Shown: in pieces, positions 45,525 through 56,900 of the stretch
Layout of the letters: each line of letters begins with the position of its first letter
How positions within the stretch are numbered: position 1 is the first letter of the stretch
Source of the DNA: Hedera helix
Taxonomy: Eukaryota; Streptophyta; Magnoliopsida; Apiales; Araliaceae
DNA length: 64,000 nucleotides
Assembly (NCBI GenBank): GCA_947179155.2
Contig: OX359278.1
Span: 30,198,773-30,262,772, forward strand
Direction of reading: 5' to 3'
Translations under genes and position numbers: made by a program
Notes under the pieces: generated by a model
What the model was told of the DNA's origin: nothing
Database searches by the model: none
What the model saw: only the letters and a program-made list of their open reading frames with translations

Positions 45525-47525
45525 GACCTCATATGAGATATGGACAGGAAGAAAATCAAGTCTTTAAGTATGTTAAGATTTGGGGTTGTCCAGTTTATGT
45601 CAAAAGGTTTGAAAATGATAAGTTAGAGACAAGATTCGACAAATGAAAATTTGTGAAATATCCTAAAAAAAACTTTAGGATATTATTTCTATCATCCAAC
45701 TGATCAAAAAGTGTTTGTTGTGAAATACACTACCTTATTGGAAAAGGAGTTTATCCTTAAAGGGGTCAGTAGGAGTAAGATAAATATTGAAGAAGTTCAA
45801 GAATCGCAAAACACTACGGATCAAGGTGAGGTACCTAACCAAGTAAAAAAACCGACTGTACCATAACCTATTATTAAATCTGGAAGAGTATCAAAGATAC
45901 ATAATAGGTATGGATTCATCATAGATGATGATGATGATGTACACAACATAGATGATGATGATCCATTGACTTACGAAGAGGCTATGAGTAGTAAAGATTC
46001 AGAAAAATGGCTAGCAACCATAAAATTCAAGATGAACTCTATGCATGAGAACCAAGTATGAACTTTAGTTACTCCACCTGAGAGCATTAAGTATATTGGG
46101 TGCAAATGGGTCTTTAAAAGAAAGACTGGAGCAGATGGCAAGGTATAAACATATAAGGTCCGACTGGTTGTAAAAGGTTTTATACAAAGACAAGGTGTTG
46201 ATTATGATGAAACCTTTTCACCAATAACAATGCTCAAGCCCATTCAGATTTTACTTGTGATTGTAGCTTATTATGACTACGAAATCTGGCAAATGGATGT
46301 GAAAACGGCATTCCTCAATGGTAAACTAAAAGAGAATGTATATATGATATAGCTGGAGGGTTTTGTTTCAAAAGTTGGAACAAATCAAGTCTGTAAGCTA
46401 CAACGATCCATTTATGGATTGAAGCAAGCTTCTCGAAGATGGAACATCAATTTTGATGAGACAATCAAATAGTTTAATTTTATCAAAAACGAGGATGAAC
46501 CATGTGTGTACAAGAAGGTTAGTGGGAGTGTTGTCACATTCCTAGTATTATATGTTGATCATATATTACTGATAGGAAATGATGTTCCTATGATTCAGTC
46601 AATCAAGATATGGTTGTCTAAACACTTCTCCATGAAGGACTTGGGAGAAACATCCAACATTTTGGGGATTAAGATTTATAGAGATAAATCTAAAAATATG
46701 TCTGACTTGTCCTAAGGAACATACATTGATTCGATATTAAAGAAGTTTAGCATGAAAGATTCTAAAAGAGGACTCATACCGATGGGTCATGGAATACATC
46801 TCTCTAAGAAACAGGCCCTAAAGAAACTTGAAGAGAGAGACCGTATGAGTAATATTCCTTATGCCTCGATATTAGGATCTATCATGTACGCGATGATATA
46901 TACTAGACCTAATGTTGCTCATGCACTTAGTGTAACAATCAGCTATCAGTCGAATCATGGAAAAGAACATTAGAAGGCAGTGAAAAATATTCACTTAAGA
47001 AGAACTAATGATGTATTTCTTGTCTACGGTGGGTCTAATGTGAAACTAGAGGGCTTTATAGACGTAAGTTTTCAAACTGACCAAGATGACTGTAAATCCA
47101 TTTCGGATTATGTGTTTACCTTAAACAGTGATGTAGTGAGTTGGAAGAGTTCCAAGTAGCAAATAATTGTTGATTCAGTTGTAGAGGTAGAGTACCTAGC
47201 TACAAGTGAAGTTGCAAACAAAACTGTTTAGATGAAGAAGTTCGTAACCAAACTCGGCGTGGTTCCTAACATTCAAGGACCAGTGCCTTTATTTTGTGAC
47301 AACAATAGATCTGTTGCACAAGCCAAGGAACCCATGTCTAAACAAAAATCCAAACACATGTTATAGTGGTTTCATTTGATTAAAGAAATCATTGAAAGAG
47401 GAAATGTCACCGTGGAACGTGTGCACTCTCACGAAAACATTGCAGATCCATTTACTAAAACGCTAACTCAATAGCAGTTTGATCGTCACTTAGAGAAGAT
47501 GGATATTAGATACCATAGCGATTGA
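45525..47525 (+). pseudogene. Ty1/copia integrase end, reverse transcriptase and RNase H remnant
   Basis: Directly after the CACTA duplication the integrase tail resumes (KYVKIWGCPVYVKRF, about 45567-45615). RT follows from about 45970 (LTYEEAMSSKDSEKWL, GCKWVFKRKTGADGKV, MDVKTAFLNGKL, IYGLKQASRRW). The active-site block at about 46545-46575 reads LYVDHILLIGND, with the second catalytic Asp of YVDD changed to His. RNase H-like blocks follow at 46860-47470 (SILGSIMYAMIYTRPNVAHAL, FCDNNRSVAQAKEP, HSHENIADPFTK). There are several stops (TGA 46061, TAA 46147, TAG 46350 and others). The function in live elements is cDNA synthesis; this copy is dead. Confidence 0.9.
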
Positions 47526-47534
47526 CTTTACTGT

Positions 47535-47545
47535 AAATGGGAGAT
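47535..47545 (+). other. Polypurine tract of the copia element
   Basis: AAATGGGAGAT directly precedes the 3' LTR, matching the usual copia GTGGGAGATTG end of the interior. Confidence 0.75.
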
Positions 47546-49366
47546 TGAAAATAGTATACACACAAGCCAATCACATTTGATGTGATGCAATATATACTTT
47601 ATAATTTTATTCATTTATTAAAAAAAAAAATTATTTATACAAATACATTTTCTTTATCCATATTTAATTATTGGATTAAGTATAATAAACCCATAGTTTT
47701 GAGCAATGCTTTTATAATCATGATGATGATCATGCTAGTAAGATCTAAATTCAAGATACCTCAAGATAAAAATTATTCCTAATCGTGGTATCACTAAAAT
47801 GGGGATTAGTGAATCCAGGTAGATTAGTACATACTATGCTTGCTCTTTTAAAGATAATGATTGATCTCATAGTCATTTGTGTTGAGACACTAATTAAATC
47901 AAGTATATAGGTGCTTATTAAAGAATAAGTTCACTGAACGTGACTCGTTCATGGAACACCTAATGGAGTTTTACTTGCCTATCAATAAGAGTTCATTTTG
48001 TGATAGTAATACAAGTGATCCTTAGACTTGAGATCAGCATAGTATCTTCTGTATGATGAGTTATACTTTGACATATTCCTTAAGACATTTAGGGTAACAA
48101 AGGGTATGCTCGGGTACAATAAGTTGTACATGGAGATAGGTGAATGATCAACAAAGAATCTACCACTTCTTGTAAAAAGAGAGAATGTCCTATGTGATTC
48201 GATAAATGACAAGTCAGTAGTCCTTGGTCATGGCAGAATAAAATTAGAAAGAAGTTTTTAATTTATATTAATTAGAGTTGTGCATTTGAGAATTGAAATG
48301 CATATGACCAAATAAAATAAGACTTGACAGTAATTCCATATCTTATATTTGATTGATACATTGTATGGTAGAATGATTGAATTGTATGGTAACTATTTGC
48401 GGAATAGGTTCTTTTGTGATCATATGTTGAAATTTGTATTATCTGAAAAGTTGTTGATCGATAAGAGGGTTTACCCTTATTGTGGAATAAATATTATTTA
48501 TTTAAATAAATTAAATATTTTAATTTATTTATATAAAGAAAATTAGAATGGTTTTAATTAATTTATTCTTCAACCAGTTTAATATGAAGAACCTAAATGG
48601 TCACACCGCAAAAAGAAAAATATTAATTTAAGAAGTTAGTGGCAAAATTGTAATACTAATTAAGAATATTTAATTTATATTATGGTGATAGAATAAATTA
48701 AATAGCTTAATATTTATAATTTAGTATTTTAGACACACTAATTATAAATTAATAAGAGGATTATTATTATTATTATTATTATTATTATTTAGTTCCTAAT
48801 AGTTAAAAATTAATTAATAAGAGTACTCTCATAATAAATAATTAAGTTCCTAAATGGTTTAGGAATTGCAATTATTATATAAAATTAATTTATTTCCTAA
48901 TTAGATTAGGAGTTAAATTAAAACTCTATTCCTAAAGAATTTAGGATTATTGGATAAATCTATAAATAAGAGAAGTCTTATTATGGATTAAGATTATTCA
49001 CAGAATTCTCTATATCTATGGAATTAGAAGAGAGAGAAAACTAGGTTTTGCCACCACCTTGATCTAGTAGAATCAAAATTCTTCTTCAATTCATATTTTT
49101 CTTGGTGGATCACCTCTAAAGGCTACACATTTTGATAGTTAACATTGATTTAAGGAATCTAATCGGTGAAATTTGGAGAAAAACGCGAAGAAATTGGAAG
49201 TGAACTCATACCTGTTGAAGTATTGTATCTTCATATTTGATTAATAATTGTTCATAAAGGTCGATCCTAGTTAGAGTTTGTGAAATTTTAAAATCTAATT
49301 TTTACAATTTTTTCGCTTTTTTTTATGCAATTTGATTGTAAGTCTATGGATTTTGGCAAACCAACA
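47546..49366 (+). mobile_element. 3' LTR of the copia element
   Basis: Starts TGAAAATAGTATACAC after the polypurine tract and ends at the likely CCAACA (49361-49366), about 1.8 kb. It includes the block ATCGTGGTATCACTAAAATG... GGATTAGTGAATCCAGG (about 47783-47822), which I associate with plant copia LTRs, and an ATT microsatellite (48762-48790). With the 5' LTR outside the window, the right boundary rests on the terminal CA and on sequence character, not on a second copy. ORFs 47982-48212 and 48349-48546 are featureless. Confidence 0.7.
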
Positions 49367-49690
49367 TTTTTTCTTTAAGCCTGTCTAGTTAAAGGCTTTT
49401 GAGAAATTTAGAAAAATATTATTTTGAGTGTAGTTTCTTCATGCATTCAGATGAGACTCGCTAGCTTTCTTTAGTGATTTAACATTTAAGCATGTTCTGA
49501 GCAGTTGTCCTCTAAAGCTATAAATGAGTCACTACTTGCATGTCTAGAGTGGAAATATTTTTCTCTGTGTTTAACCATTCTGAATTTGATTTGGTAACCC
49601 TTATAAATCTTCATTTTGATGGGGCCATCTTTGGCTAATCTCATATGGTCTTACTTAAACTTGTTTTAAGGATCTTTCAATGTAGATGCT
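49367..49690 (-). other. Interior remnant of a - strand SIRE-like element
   Basis: Between the copia LTR and a family A solo LTR. On the - strand it would follow the leader of the SIRE-like LTR at 51443-53733. I see no clear gag motif; short readings such as KMKIYKGYQIKF are not diagnostic. The likely reading is that the big copia element (ending 49366) inserted into this element, whose remainder lies left of the window. Confidence 0.4.
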
Positions 49691-51291
49691 TGTTTGACTA
49701 ATTTACTACTTAAGAAATACACGCAAATATACGCGATCAACTTGTAATATAATGGCAAAAAGAGTATCGTTCCCATAGAGAATTAAATAATAGTAATTAC
49801 TAAGTACTAATTTTATATCAAATTAATTGCATTTAAACAAATGCAATTAAATTATGAAGTAAAACTAATTAAAATTAACAACTAAATTAAATTAATGACT
49901 AGGATAAATCAAATTAAAAGTACTTAAGATCATAATTTTTTCCAATGCTTTAATTAAATTTCCTATCTCTCTATTTAATTATACGATCATGATGAATTGT
50001 TAACCTAAGAATTCTTTATAGTATTTATATGCATTTGTTCCATGTCACATAAACAAATCCTTCCTCATCCGACGCAAGGCAACAGAATTGAAAGGAACAT
50101 CCTAGTTAAATAATTCACTATATTTTTATGAGAAATAACATTAACAAGAATTTTAAAATCAGATTCTCAAATTTATTACACATGACATATAGATATATGT
50201 ATATCATATATATGAATTATGATTTCCATCAACGCAGAATACACAAATACATGACATTATATTCAGATCTTAATTTATAATCCGACTGTCAAGTTCATAT
50301 AAATTATTCCACTAATTATATACATCTAATTAGTACATTAATACACAGAATATAATGAGTCAATTAATATGGTACCAATTAAATAGAAAAATAATTAACT
50401 TAAACTACACATTGGGTTCCATTGCAAGCTTAAATAAAAATTAATTCATAACTAAAAAAATAAATTATCCACAAACAATTTAACATATCCAAATAACAAA
50501 AAATAAAAGATAAAGAGAAGAATCAAATATGTGTTTAGATATCTGCATGTCACTCGAATCACAATATTCAATTCTCAAGCTTTTGCCTTCAATTCTTGAA
50601 TCATTCGTGTTGAATATTTGATTTTAATTCTACTCTGAACTATGTAATTCTACGCTAATCTATGTTAACCTCCCCTAAAAATATGTGTTTTGATAGGAAT
50701 TTATAAGTTTCATATCAAATCACAAACATATGTAGACAACCCAATCCAATTTGAAGTCAAAAATATTAAAATAAAAACACATGCAAAAGCTAATTTGGCC
50801 GACTCCCAGTGTCATAACGCTCAATTTCTTCATATTTTCAGTTCCTAGGCACTGAACTCTTTGCCCATTAGCACCCTAGCGCTGCAAATACACTAGATTT
50901 GGGTGCCCCGGTGCTAGCCCATTTTCTGCTCTGATATACTATGAAAAATAGTCATAGCTTTCTCATACGAACTCCGATTGAGATGATTCAAAAACATTTA
51001 GAAATCTGAGAAGTAGATCTATAACTTTCATGTTTTAGGATTTTGTAAATTCTGCCCGGATCAATGTCGAAATCAAGCCTGAAGTGACTACTACGTAATT
51101 AGCAAGCTGAAAATGCAAGCATTAGCAACTCCAAACTTTGATCCACCCATGTTTTAATGCAATTCCTACAAAATAACATCAAAACACATAAAAGCAACAT
51201 AAAACACTTAAAACTAATATAAAATACTTATGAACTCACAAATTATTAAGCTAAAAGATAGTTAATAAATAAGTATTAAACCCACTTATCA
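49691..51291 (-). mobile_element. Solo LTR, family A, copy 3
   Basis: Starts TGTTTGACTAATTTACTAC at 49691 and ends CCCACTTATCA at 51291. The ACGCAAATATACGCGATCAA and GAGTATCGTTCCCA blocks, and the AATTATTAAGCTAAAAGATA block near the other end, match copies 1 and 2. Flanks show ATGCT on the left and ATTAATGCA on the right, with no clean 5 bp duplication, so the ends may have decayed. It is the most diverged of the three copies. Confidence 0.75.
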
Positions 51292-51442
51292 ATTAATGCA
51301 TGTAATTAAGTTGTCCAAATAGCAATAAAAATATTGAAGCTTGCAGGTAGATTTCTTTTCCTATTATAGGACTGGTTTTAGTACCATGGGATCTACTTAT
51401 TGCAGTTAAGCAAGTTTTGTGAGAACCTGCTCTGATACCAAT
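51292..51442 (-). other. Leader and primer-binding site of the - strand SIRE-like element
   Basis: On the - strand, ATTGGTATCAGAGCAGGTTC starts right after the LTR end at 51443 (primer site at about 51429-51441, initiator tRNA-Met type). It is the same as the primer region of the + strand element at 59650-59672. About 100 bp of leader follow before the solo LTR interrupts. Confidence 0.85.
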
Positions 51443-53733
51443 TGTTTTTTCCCAGAGGTACATGAATATGACATAGAAGGGGGGCTGAATAGATCATATA
51501 ACAATTCAAAACATCTTTACCAAATAATTAAACAATTATATGTGCTTCAGAATTAGTTTATTTGGTGAAGTTCCCTTTTTGATCATTACAGCATAAATAC
51601 ACAGTTTTGTACATAAATTTGCTAATGAAAAGCTATATCTCCATACAACATACATGGCGTAAACATGAAATATAAAGTAGGGGTAAAGAGACATTGAGAA
51701 CACAATATTTTAAGAGGTTCGAAGCCTGAACTATTCCTACTTCTCTCTTCCACTCCGCTGAGCAGGGATATTCCACTAAGGATAAATTGGATAATAAGTT
51801 CTTATAATTTGGACACTAATTCCTCCCACTAAGGGTCTGATTCACTAAGAATCAAGTGGGTCACTAAGTCCCGTCTTATCTCCATATAGGACACTAAGTC
51901 ATCTTCCCTTAACAGGGACTGATTCACTAAAAATCAAACGGGCCTCACCCAATTTCCTCCGCAGGACACTAAGTCCTCTTTCCATCTTGGGGCAAATTCA
52001 TTTGAATCTGGAAGGTCACTAAGTCCTGACTTTTTTATTTATTTGGAGTTGTTGGGGGTGTTGCCAAGCTATCATTAAACTCGTTTATAAAGAGCTTAGT
52101 AGCGAATGAATGACTTCTAGAGCCTTTAGATTTATCTTATTAGCTCCTGCTCTGAAATTATTTTTGATCGATCTCCAAAGCATATAGTGACTTTGGTTTG
52201 ATGATATTCATGTAAATAATCAATCCCCCTTCAGTCTTTTATAGATTGGTCTTTTTCTCCTTATACTCCTTTAGTGTATAGACCAATCTTCTTTATCCAA
52301 CTCTGACCGATTTAACTCTATGTTTTCTCTCAATTGGTGGGTTCTCTCTTTTGTATTCAGCCTCTACTTTTCACCACCAATTTTTTTATTTAAACTGATG
52401 TTTGTGTTGGTCGAGTTTTCTCTCATATGGCTCTTTTCTTCTTCGTCTCTCCCTCTTAGACCTTAGCTCTGTCTCCGTTGGTCTCTCTATCTTTTTCTTC
52501 AGTATTAGATGATGACCTTTATATAGAAAAGGGTATACCATTTTGCCCGTTAGAGATTTGATTGTTGAGAGTTTTGTCCATTGGAGCTTTGTTCGTTGGA
52601 GATTTGTGTGTTGAAAGATAATTGTTGCTTCTTTAAAAGCTTTGATATTTGAAGATCTGAAATATCAGCTTGCTTTCTACTATTTCCATTGTTATGTTTG
52701 CTTTCTTCCTACTCTGTTATGTCACATTAGTCTTCAGTAGAAACGTTCACGTGGATGACACTATCTTTGTCAAATAGCTGTTGGGCATTTCTTCAATGAA
52801 GTTTAATTTGAGATTTAGATATGAAACAATATCCTTAAGATACTCTATTATGATAATCTTCCAAGTATCAATCTATGCTTGCATCTGATTGATTTGTCCC
52901 TTTCTCCTCTTTACAGCATTTGACTTTTTCTTCAGTTATCTCTTCATTCAGTTCTACGAAGTGCTCTGCGATATTCAGTGTTACGACTTGCAGACTTTAC
53001 GATTCTCTTGCTCTGCGATCTACTAAACGATTTTCTTCTACTGTCGTGCTCTACATTCTTCTCCTTACTTGACAATCTTGTCTTATGCAGTTCACCTAAC
53101 GATTCTATTCTTACTCAAGAATTTAAGAGTTTGTTGGTCGTAGAGTTACACTTTGAATTCCTTCCTTGATCATTCTAGCTAATTCTCCTAATTTTCAAAT
53201 ACTCTGCGACCAAATATTCTTCAGAGTGCTATCTACGATCTTTGAGTTGACTCTGCAAACTTCTATTGATTTTACGATCGCCATATGAGTTGCCTTATGA
53301 TCTTTGAGCATGCTCTACGTTCAACAGTTTCCTTCTTACACGACGATCCTGATCATTCTCCTCTTCTTCTTCTTAGAGTTCTGCATCGTAGAGTGTATCG
53401 TAGAGTTTGCTTACTTTATGATTTCTACAGTTTTTTTCCACAGTTCTACAATCTTTTAGTTCATTATTCTACTTCCTTATCTGAGTTGTCCTAGTCTTCA
53501 ATCTAATTTATTTTATTTTTATGATAATACTCTGTATCTAGATTTAACCTAACAAATTTTGAGGACAATATAGAGTTTATCTTTTAGATGAACCTACCAA
53601 ATTTGATCCATAACCTAATCTATATATTTTTTATTTTAGATCAACCTAACATTCTTAATCTCTAAGTCCTTTTACAATAATTGTTCTTTCTAAGGATTGT
53701 ACAAATATTATAACAATTGTTTATAAATCCACA
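51443..53733 (-). mobile_element. 5' LTR of a SIRE/Maximus-like copia element, - strand
   Basis: It is bounded by TG at 51443 next to the primer site and a probable CA at 53733 (ATAAATCCACA). Its reverse complement matches the + strand LTR at 56901-59649: the GTTAGGTTGATC block at both starts, many CTCTACGA/TCGTAGAG words, and similar blocks before the primer site. A 12-20 bp motif with CACTAAGTCC repeats at 51770-52030. The outer end is set by comparison only. ORFs inside (52978-53169, 53285-53494) are not genes. Confidence 0.75.
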
Positions 53734-53931
53734 TTTGTCTGAATTCTCCTTTTTTTTTCTTTTTTTTTTATTGTTCTTTTAAGCACACACAATAAATAAC
53801 TTCAAATATAACTTTACGAAAAGTATGTCATCACACTAAGTCATATATTCTTCACATAACACATATTTAAAATATAACTTCATTGTTTTGTCATCATTAA
53901 ATCCAAATGGGCAAATACAAAAATTTGCTAA
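53734..53931. other. Unassigned AT-rich spacer
   Basis: T-rich and AT-rich sequence without ORFs or recognised repeats. Confidence 0.5.
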
Positions 53932-55102
53932 CATAAGCCCATTATTATTGACATAATGGAGATTCGATCAAAGTTCAGCCCGTGATTTTTTCTTTTAAGG
54001 GTTTTCCATATTAAATCTTGTGTTATTTTAACTCTCTTTATTTTATATTATTTAATTTGCTTCGACTTAATTCCCAACAAGTGGTATCAAGAAGTAGGCT
54101 CATTAGATATAAGGTAGAGGGTATTAATTGACACATTAGTGTGAAGAATAAAAAAAAGAAAGATTGAAGGAATTTAATTCGAGTTTCATGATGATAAATA
54201 AGAAGATATTTTATGCCTATTAAGGATCACCATTACAGTCGCTAGATGAAGATGATGAAGATAAGGATGTTGCTGATGATGATTTTATTGAAGTTAAAGA
54301 TGATACTAAAGATTTTGATGATAATGTTGAAGAACAAAATGATGATGAATGGTGAGTATGATGCAGATAATACAGAAGATGTACATGATGTAGATGGTGA
54401 TGATGATTTATATGGACAGTTCAGGTGGTGCAGTTGATTGTGGAGATTACAACAACGATGACAATGATAAAGTTACAGTGTTTGGGGATTTGAGTCAATA
54501 GAGGAAATGCTAGGATACTCCTTGAATCCTATTTAAATATGAATTTAAAGCATTTAGGAAATCGAGTGGAGGAAGGAATTGTTGGGACACTTCTCGAATT
54601 CTATACAGAAAAGGATTGTTATTATAAGGAAGAGTCATATTTTTAATATAAGTATTATTTTAGAAATGAATCTATTTGTAGTATAAGTTTTATTTTGGAA
54701 GTATCCTATTTTGAATAAGAAGAGGAAAGTTATAGGTATTTCATAAATAAACTGTTATAGTGTAGCACAACCAAAAATCATGTAGTATCATAAGAGTTGA
54801 AAGACTGTGTGATTGGGTTTTGTGTTTGTGAGAGGGGGAGGATTTTTGCAACTTTTATATTACATTCAAAAAAGTTGTATTCTCAGAGGGAGGGTCTTGC
54901 CGTGGAAATTATCATAAGTGTGTAACCTCAAGTTTTAGGGTATAAAACCTGAGAGAAATATTGTAAACCCATTATTATTGACATAATTTGATTGGAGTTC
55001 GGCTTGTTATTTTTTCCTTTAGAATTTTTCATGTTAAATCGTGTGTTGTTTTGACTCTTTTTATTTTACATTATTTGTTTTGCATCGACTTAAATTCCAA
55101 CA
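53932..55102 (+). mobile_element. Small non-autonomous LTR element (TRIM-like), 5' LTR truncated
   Basis: The 3' LTR is 54580-55102 (523 bp, TGTTGGGACAC... AATTCCAACA) and is preceded by the purine tract GAGTGGAGGAAGGAAT. Its last 145 bp or so (from CCCATTATTATTGACATAAT) recur at 53932-54079, ending CCCAACA, followed by a diverged primer site AGTGGTATCAAGAAG. So the 5' LTR has lost its first two thirds. The 500 bp interior is rich in GAT/GAA codons (an Asp/Glu-rich reading at 54240-54352, interrupted by stops) with no gag or pol. Copia-like ends suggest a copia-derived TRIM. Confidence 0.7.
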
Positions 55103-55523
55103 TATATATATATATATATAAAATAAATGGACATAGACTTAACTTGTTGTATGTAGGCCCTTGAAGATGAAACTATAATATATACTTCTTCAGTGTTTTT
55201 GTAAATTAATATATAATTTGCATTTGAAAATTAATGTCACGTTTGTGAGTTTGGTTGAATGGAATTGGAAGGAAAAGTATATAAGGGAAAGAGATTATAG
55301 TTTTTCTTTGTCATGTTTGTGAGAGAGGAATGAATGGGATAGGATTTTAATTAAATTTTCTCTTGTTTATTTGTTTGTAATTTTAAACTACACTATTACT
55401 ATATTACCCTTACATATAGATGAAAAGCACAAAAAGTATGGCTAATAGCTCTTTCACTTACATTACTTCCCTTATATATATATATATATATATAAAAAAT
55501 TAACAAGAACAAAAGCAGCTTCT
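55103..55523. other. AT-rich spacer with (TA)n runs
   Basis: Contains (TA)n at about 55104-55119 and 55477-55493. No ORF or recognised element. Confidence 0.5.
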
Positions 55524-55797
55524 TAAATGTACCCTAAAATTATTGCACAAACAATGAAAAATCTCTAAATTAATCTATATATGTGTTCTTCTAATTAATA
55601 TAATCAACACCGGTATATTCTATTCCTAACCAATCTGCTTTAATCATAATTAATTAATGTATCCTAAAATTATTTCACAAACAACTAAAATTCTCTAAAT
55701 TAATCTATATATGTGTTCTTCTAATTAACATAATCAGCACCGGTTTGTTTTATTCCTAACCAATATACTTTAATCATAATTAATTAATTAATTAATT
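55524..55797. repeat. Tandem duplication of a 135 bp unit
   Basis: Two direct copies (about 55524-55660 and 55661-55797), each with CCTAAAATTATT, CTCTAAATTAATCTATATAT, AATCAACACCGGT or AATCAGCACCGGT, and TTTAATCATAATTAATTAAT. They differ at roughly a dozen positions. Confidence 0.88.
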
Positions 55798-55854
55798 ATT
55801 GAATTATTACGACACTCACCATGTATATATATATATATATATATATATATGGGA

Positions 55855-56800
55855 AATGATTCATAGCAAATGGATGATATGGACACTATTTCAACAAATT
55901 GATTTTATATCGTCCATTTGGAAATCTAATGGTGCAAAATGAAACAAAACGACGTCGTTGGCTTAGCGGCCACTACTAAAAGTAGTGGATGTGCCATCGA
56001 TGTTGGTTTTTTTTTTTTTTTTGCCCAACCACTACTAAGGTTAGTGGCTAGGCAAAACGACGTCTTTTGCCTAATAACGGCCGAGCAAAAAAAAAAATCT
56101 TCGAATATGGATGTTTCTATAAAGACTTGGATGTTTCATGCCTGTTAAATGTATACACTAAAATAGCATACACTATTCAACGAATTTTGTATGGTGTCTC
56201 TCCAGCACATGTGATTCAAGTATTTTCTTGTTAATAAAATATTTCAGGCAGATGGCACACGCATAACCTCTAAAAAGCCATTACACTTCCTTTCTATGAG
56301 TGTTCATCAGTGTTCGCCAAGTGATTAGTCATGAAAGAAATTATGTGAGCAACTTTTACACTTAGTCACTTCTTCATTGTTATGGTCATTATCATTAGCA
56401 ATTGGGATCTAATACGATTCTTCTACAGAAGAAAATTTTTGGGTTTCTTTATCATCGGTGAAACCCCAAAACTTTTTAAGTCTCTCTTTTTAACTAAAAA
56501 CCAACTTCATCAGGAATTCTCCAACACCATCATTTTTCAAAGCTTCATATATAGCTCATTGGAGTTGAATTTCCTTAGGAACTCAACTTATGAGGGAAAA
56601 GATACTTTTAAAGAGCCTATAAAACAGTTCATATGCATACAAAAACATCCATATCTAATGAAAAAAAATTTGGTCCAACCGTTACTAAGAGAAGTGGCTA
56701 GGCAAAACGATGTCATTATGCCTAGCCACTACTTTTAGTAGCAACTGGGCCAACAACGTCATTTTTTTTCCTTTTGCACTGTTAGATCTCCAAATAAACC
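55855..56800. mobile_element. Probable TIR element with long imperfect inverted ends
   Basis: The segment at about 55913-56095 is repeated in inverse orientation at about 56665-56800: TTTGGAAATCTAATGGTGCA against its inverse partner TTTGGAGATCTAACAGTGCA, then a CGACGTCGTT block, then CCACTACTAAAAGTAGTGG and GTTAGTGGCTAGGCAAAACG. The left terminal region also contains a (TA)n run just outside (55822-55850). The exact ends and target duplication could not be fixed, so the superfamily (Mutator-like or other) is open. An ORF at 56382-56738 (118 codons, start MVIIISNWDLIRFF) spans the middle and has no recognisable domain. Confidence 0.5.
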
Positions 56801-56900
56801 GTTTGTTAGTACAAATGTTTGATTTGATGATGACTATGTTGATGGGTTTGATAATGTTCGGATTAATGGATTTTATAATGCTCTGTTCTATTTGATAATG

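Larger units (their letters stand above)
1..49366 (+). mobile_element. Decayed Ty1/copia retrotransposon, interrupted by four nested insertions
   Basis: This is the outermost element of the left three quarters of the window. Coding remnants appear in copia order on the + strand: gag with a CCHC knuckle (about 90-509), protease (2135-2288), integrase (7959-8656 and 37135-37394), reverse transcriptase and RNase H (45525-47525), polypurine tract (about 47535-47545) and 3' LTR (47546-49366). The 5' LTR and gag start are left of the window. Each interruption has a short target duplication and the copia reading resumes right after it, so these are later insertions and not separate elements. Several stops and shifts, and a mutated RT active site (YVDH instead of YVDD), show that it is dead. 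The lineage within copia was not assigned. Confidence 0.85.

Noticed and set aside
54246..54437. 63-codon Met/Lys-rich ORF
   Set aside because: Out-of-frame reading of GAT/GAA-rich DNA in the TRIM-like element; the alternative acidic frame has stops, so no gene is supported.
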